Source: Brasenia schreberi
Lineage: Eukaryota > Streptophyta > Magnoliopsida > Nymphaeales > Cabombaceae
Length of the DNA: 64,000 bases
NCBI GenBank assembly: GCA_036023115.1
Contig: JAYKKT010000080.1
Span: forward strand, 7,081,501-7,145,500
Reading direction: 5' to 3'
The notes beneath the pieces are model-generated. The model searched no databases, was not told the DNA's origin, and worked only from the letters and a program-made list of their open reading frames with translations. Shown here piece after piece: positions 60,243 to 64,000 of the stretch. How positions within the stretch are numbered: position 1 is the first letter of the stretch; each line of letters starts with the position of its first letter. Made by a program: the position numbers and the translations under genes.

Positions 60243-61084
60243 AATTTCTTCTCCCCATAGATATTTTGGAGTGGATGCTACAATCATTAATGTTCGAGCA
60301 ACCTCTAAGATGTGTCTGTTCTTTCTTTCTACTACCCCATTCTATTGTGGTGAATAAGCGCATGATGTCTAATGTATAATCTCATGTGTTACCAAGTAAT
60401 TTTTCAGCATAATTAATGTGAATTCACCCCATTATTGAATCAAACAGTTATGATTTCTGATTAAAATTGTTTCTCAACAAACCTATGAAACAATTGAAAT
60501 ATCCAGTAATAGCAGATATTTACACCATAGTGTACTAGATTAAAAGGATTCTCAGTTTTTGATACACTTTTAGGAAAGATCATTCTAACATGTTTTCCTA
60601 ATTGACATGCCTCACACTTAAGATTTGTATTCATGAATTCTATTTGCTTTGGTATCATGGCTTGAATTGTTTGAATTGGTGGATGTATAAGTTATCAATG
60701 CCATAGAGTTAACTCCATCTCACTCTCTATAGAGGCTACTATACCTTTATGTTTCCCTCTATTAGCTACTATACCTTTATGTTTCCCTCTATAAACATAC
60801 AATCATCCACTTTTTCTACCAAATCCAACGATCTTTTTAATCCTTTGTTCCTAAAATACACAAGAGAATTCAAAAAGGGGTACAGTATAATTCAACCTTT
60901 AAGTTAATGCACTAATTGACAATAGATTCATGTAAATGTCTGGAACATAAAGGACAAGATCTAATACTCCAAGTGTTGTCCACAACTTTTCTCTTTCCTG
61001 TATCGAGATAAAGGAATTATGAGTAATTTTTACTTTATCATAGAGTTCGTGATAGTCAAAGATCCCCTCTTTGAAGTTTACCAT
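60243..61084 (-). pseudogene. Integrase, pre-integrase and protease remnants of element C
   Basis: 60400-60243 encodes the integrase piece up to GEEIL. 60658-60461 has CEACQLGKHVR of the pre-integrase. 61084-60899 includes LDLVLYVPDIYMNLLSISALT, the segment after the protease active site. Confidence 0.75.
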
Positions 61085-61475
61085 ATATTCTGAAGCACCT
61101 GAATCAATAACTCAACAAATGTATTATAGAGATTTTAAATCAAATACATTACCACTGGGCCATGCTATATTACTCTTTATAGTAGTCATAGTCGCATGAA
61201 TGTTGTCCGATGAAGATGGTGCACCAATTGTAGTCTCTGTAAGTCATCCTTCAAATCCTTCTAGTCTTTTTAAGATCATTTTTATTGTTTCAATTGTATT
61301 TTTTGTCTCAATTTCCTGATTTCCTGCAAGCATAGCTTCATTTTTCAGGACGACCAATTCATTTTCAGCATTGTTCCTTACTATGCCATGGTTTTCCCCA
61401 ATGTGTGCACTTCACAACCTCTCTGCTATCTATAGGGTTGTCCCCATGTCCTCTGCCCCTGAAACTGCCTCTCCC

Positions 61476-62120
61476 TCACAATGAATGATTGTAGCCTCTT
61501 TCAAAGAATATTGTTTTTTCGGGGTTTGGATTTTGAGATTTTTTCAAATTCCTCCGATCTTCTTCTCTAATCAGTAAGGAGTAGACAATGCCTAATGTGG
61601 GTATTTTCTCTCTCGCTACGATAGTATTCTTTACATTTTCATATTTAGATAAAACTCTTCTTGAAAGATCAAATACTTTACGTTTCTCAAATTCATTTGA
61701 TATTTCCTTTGCACACTCCTTACATTGAATCATCGTAAAATAGGATAACTCATTTCAAAGACTTTTTAGCTCAATGTAATATTCATAAACAAGTCTTGAT
61801 CCCTACCTGCACTTCTGAATTTTCTCAAGGAGCTCATACTCCTTTGCTATGTTTTTCTTTTGAAACGATCTTCCAACATTGGGCATCATGGAGTTGATTA
61901 GCCATGTTGTCACTAGAGCATATTCCCTTTCCCATCTTGGGTACTCAGGATTTCCTAAGTCGGGCTTTTCATTTCCACCTAGTAAGTATTTCGTTTTCCC
62001 TTTTGCTTTCACTCTTAGCAAAACAGATCGTGACCACTCCTTATAGTTTTTTTCATCTAAATTTATGTTCGTGATGACAAATGAATCACTTCTATCAGCC
62101 ATACCTAAATGATCTATCAT
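61476..62120 (-). pseudogene. Gag of element C
   Basis: 62120-61803 starts MIDHLGMADRSDSF and has LDEKNYKEWSRSVLLRVKAK and YPRWEREYALVTTWLINSM. 61733-61476 continues with VYSLLIREEDRRNL. Same architecture as the gag of F and B, in a different sequence group. Confidence 0.78.
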
Positions 62121-62293
62121 ATTCTCACTTTTCTTAAGAAAAACAAGTTAGGTCAGACGTGATTTGTGATTAAACTTGGAATAAACTGTCCAGAAGGTAG
62201 ATCGGCTAAATGGGAGGCCTTCCTTAAGACTCTTGTGAGTCATGGCTGGTTGTTTCTCCCCTTTCATCAATATGCTCGCTCTGATACCATATT

Positions 62294-62567
62294 TATTGAA
62301 TTAGAGTGCCAAAACATTAAGAGAAAAAAGTAAAAACACTGAAAGATAGAACGGCTACACGTTCCTTCAATGAAGGCAGCGGTTGCTTCTTATTTTCTTT
62401 AATCTCTAAGTGACTTAATAATCAGGATTACACTTATATATTCTTTTATAACTTGAAAGACAAATTTATCCTTATTTAGTAATATATACATTACAACTTA
62501 AGTAGGGTTATTCTGGTCATATTTCTGTGGATATCGGATCTACCAATGGGTCCCAATTCCTTCAACA
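62294..62567 (-). repeat. 5' LTR of copia element C
   Basis: Pairs with 50384-50661. tggtatcagagc on the minus strand lies at 62289-62278, four bases inside. Confidence 0.88.
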
Positions 62568-63130
62568 AAAAACACTCCTTTGTTATTTCTGGTTACCTCA
62601 ATACCAAGAAAATAATGCAACAGATCAAGATCATTCGTATCAAACTCTTTATTTAGATTTTGTTTAATACACTAAAACATCCATTTGAAATATGTTCTAT
62701 TTTTTTACAGTACTAATAGCAATAAGGGTTCTTATTATAGTGATTCTTGCTAAAGGAGTAAATGTTTCTTCGTAATCTATTCCATATTCTTATCCATACC
62801 CTTTTGCAACTAATCAAGCTTTATATCTTTCTAATGTGCCATAACTTTTTGTTTTAATTTTATATACCCATCTACATCCTATAGGCTTTTCTTCTTTCGG
62901 TCGGTCAACTAATTCCCAAGTTTGTGCTTTACTCAAGGAACATAAATTTTCATTCATAGTATCAATCTAGTGGTGAGAGGTTTGGGCTTCCTTAAAGGTT
63001 TTAGGTTCTTTAAGGACGAACAAGGTAGTCATTAGAGCTCTATGTGCTTGTGAAAAAGTGTCATATGAGACAAATCTTTTGAGAGGTCTTGATTCTCTAG
63101 TTGATCTTCTTGGAGGAGTTTCTAAGGTTC
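62568..63130 (-). pseudogene. Reverse transcriptase remnant of element E
   Basis: The minus strand encodes degenerate copia RT segments in several frames, including a LLHYFLGIEVTRN-like piece next to element C and, near 62780, a TFTPLARITI-like piece. Stops are frequent. Confidence 0.65.
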
Positions 63131-63131
63131 G

Positions 63132-64000
63132 TCAAGTGTAATACCTTTCAAATGGTGCAGTCATGTTTCTAGAATATTGAAGTTCATCATTTTGAATCTC
63201 TCCATCCCTTTCCTGTTCCTCGCTATCTAATATATCAATCATAAAAGAATATCTAGAGTTATCAACAAATTCAGTAGTATTATTGCTATAGTAAGATTCT
63301 TTTTCAAGAAATTGAACATTTCTAGATATATAAAGTTTTTCATTTTTGGGATCATAACACCCATATTCCTTCTTATTTATACCATATCCTAAGAAAACAC
63401 ATTCAAAAGCACGAGGAGAGAATTTATTATTTTTGTTGTTGAAGACAAAACATTTATATCTAAAAACTCTTAGATAGGAGTAGTTAGAGGCAAATTTTAA
63501 TAGTTTTTCAATGGGTGAAGTATTATGTAACAAGACGAAGGCATTCTATTTATAAGATATATAATTGTGATAATGGCTTCAACCCATAGATTTTTAGGGA
63601 TATTACTAGTTATTAATAAGGTTCTAGCAATCTCAACTATATGTCTATGCTTATGTTCTGCAATTCCATTTTATTGAGGGGTTCTAGTACATGGTGTTTG
63701 ATGAAAAATTTCATTCCTTTCAAAATAGTTTTCAAATTCTTTGAAAGTAAACTCAATACCAGAATCAGACCTAAATATTTTGGCGTTAGAGTCAAATTGG
63801 TTTTTAGCCATGTCATGAAAAATTACAAAGTTTTTACATACCTCAGATTTGGCTTTCCACAGATATGCCCATGTATATCTTACAAAATTGTCAACAAAAA
63901 TTATATAATAAGAGACTCCTCCTTTAGGCATAACACGTGCAGGTCCCCAAACATCGAAATGAATAATTTCAAAAGGTTTACTTGTGATCAATGTTTTTTG
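63132..64000 (-). pseudogene. Integrase of element E, cut by the window edge
   Basis: 63991-63671 reads SKPFEIIHFDVWGPA, YIIFVDNFVRYTWAYLW and KIFRSDSGIEF, with the first two catalytic Asp. 63533-63132 is the C-terminal part with FRYKCFVFNNKNNKFSPRAF and VFLGYGINKKEYGCYDP. A stop near 63670-63550 separates them. This is a different copia lineage from B, C and F. Confidence 0.82.

Larger units (their letters stand above)
50384..62567 (-). mobile_element. Ty1/copia element C, inserted in E
   Basis: LTRs at 50384-50661 and 62294-62567, about 4.8 kb without the later insertion. The primer binding site gives tggtatcagagc on the minus strand (62289-62278). Candidate target duplication caaaa/aaaaa (four of five). 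Element B splits it inside the integrase; the reading GEEIL at 60243 continues as MVYLINRSPST at 52863. Confidence 0.88.

Overview
This is plant nuclear DNA, almost certainly from a flowering plant with a large, repeat-rich genome. The evidence is spliced genes of plant-type families, Tat-lineage Ty3/gypsy and Ty1/copia LTR retrotransposons, RTE-clade LINEs ending in (GTT)n, and many (CT)n, (TA)n and (CA)n microsatellites. I cannot name the species. No bacterial, organellar or viral gene was seen.

Layout. 1-8774: the 5' two thirds of a Tat-lineage element on the minus strand (gag, protease, G-patch, reverse transcriptase, two RNases H) with a 3.6-kb 5' LTR. The U3 part of that LTR holds a broken, host-like coding sequence. 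8775-17350: intergenic DNA with a 137-bp AT microsatellite, a young 5'-truncated RTE LINE with a 17-bp target duplication, a second diverged Tat LTR and a small hAT-like transposase relic. 17353-25642: a neprosin-domain (DUF239) gene or pseudogene on the minus strand. Six exon blocks are recognisable, and its introns hold a nearly full-length RTE LINE, a MITE and several microsatellites. 25643-32150: intergenic DNA with two tandem 5S-rRNA-like relics, a tRNA-derived SINE-like unit and local repeats.

32257-49251 and onward: a plus-strand M28 peptidase gene of the AMP1/LAMP1 (glutamate carboxypeptidase II-like) family. Seven exons splice together in one open frame and carry the expected metal ligands. 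Intron 2 holds a 211-bp internally deleted RTE. Intron 5 (8.6 kb) holds a complete but defective copia element and RTE relics. Intron 7 starts inside a CT/TA microsatellite and then enters a nest of copia elements that runs past the end of the window, so the last ~200 residues of the protein, including the last metal ligand, are not in the window.

The nest at ~49357-64000 is four levels deep: element E (minus) is split by C (minus), C by B (minus), and B by D (plus). Coding frames rejoin across the E/C and C/B breaks, and target-site duplications mark C, B and D. D is the most interesting object in the window. It is a 2.25-kb non-autonomous LTR element that lacks gag-pol and instead carries an in-frame fusion of a DEAH-box RNA helicase fragment to a fragment of a PB1-TPR (Phox/CLMP1-type) protein.
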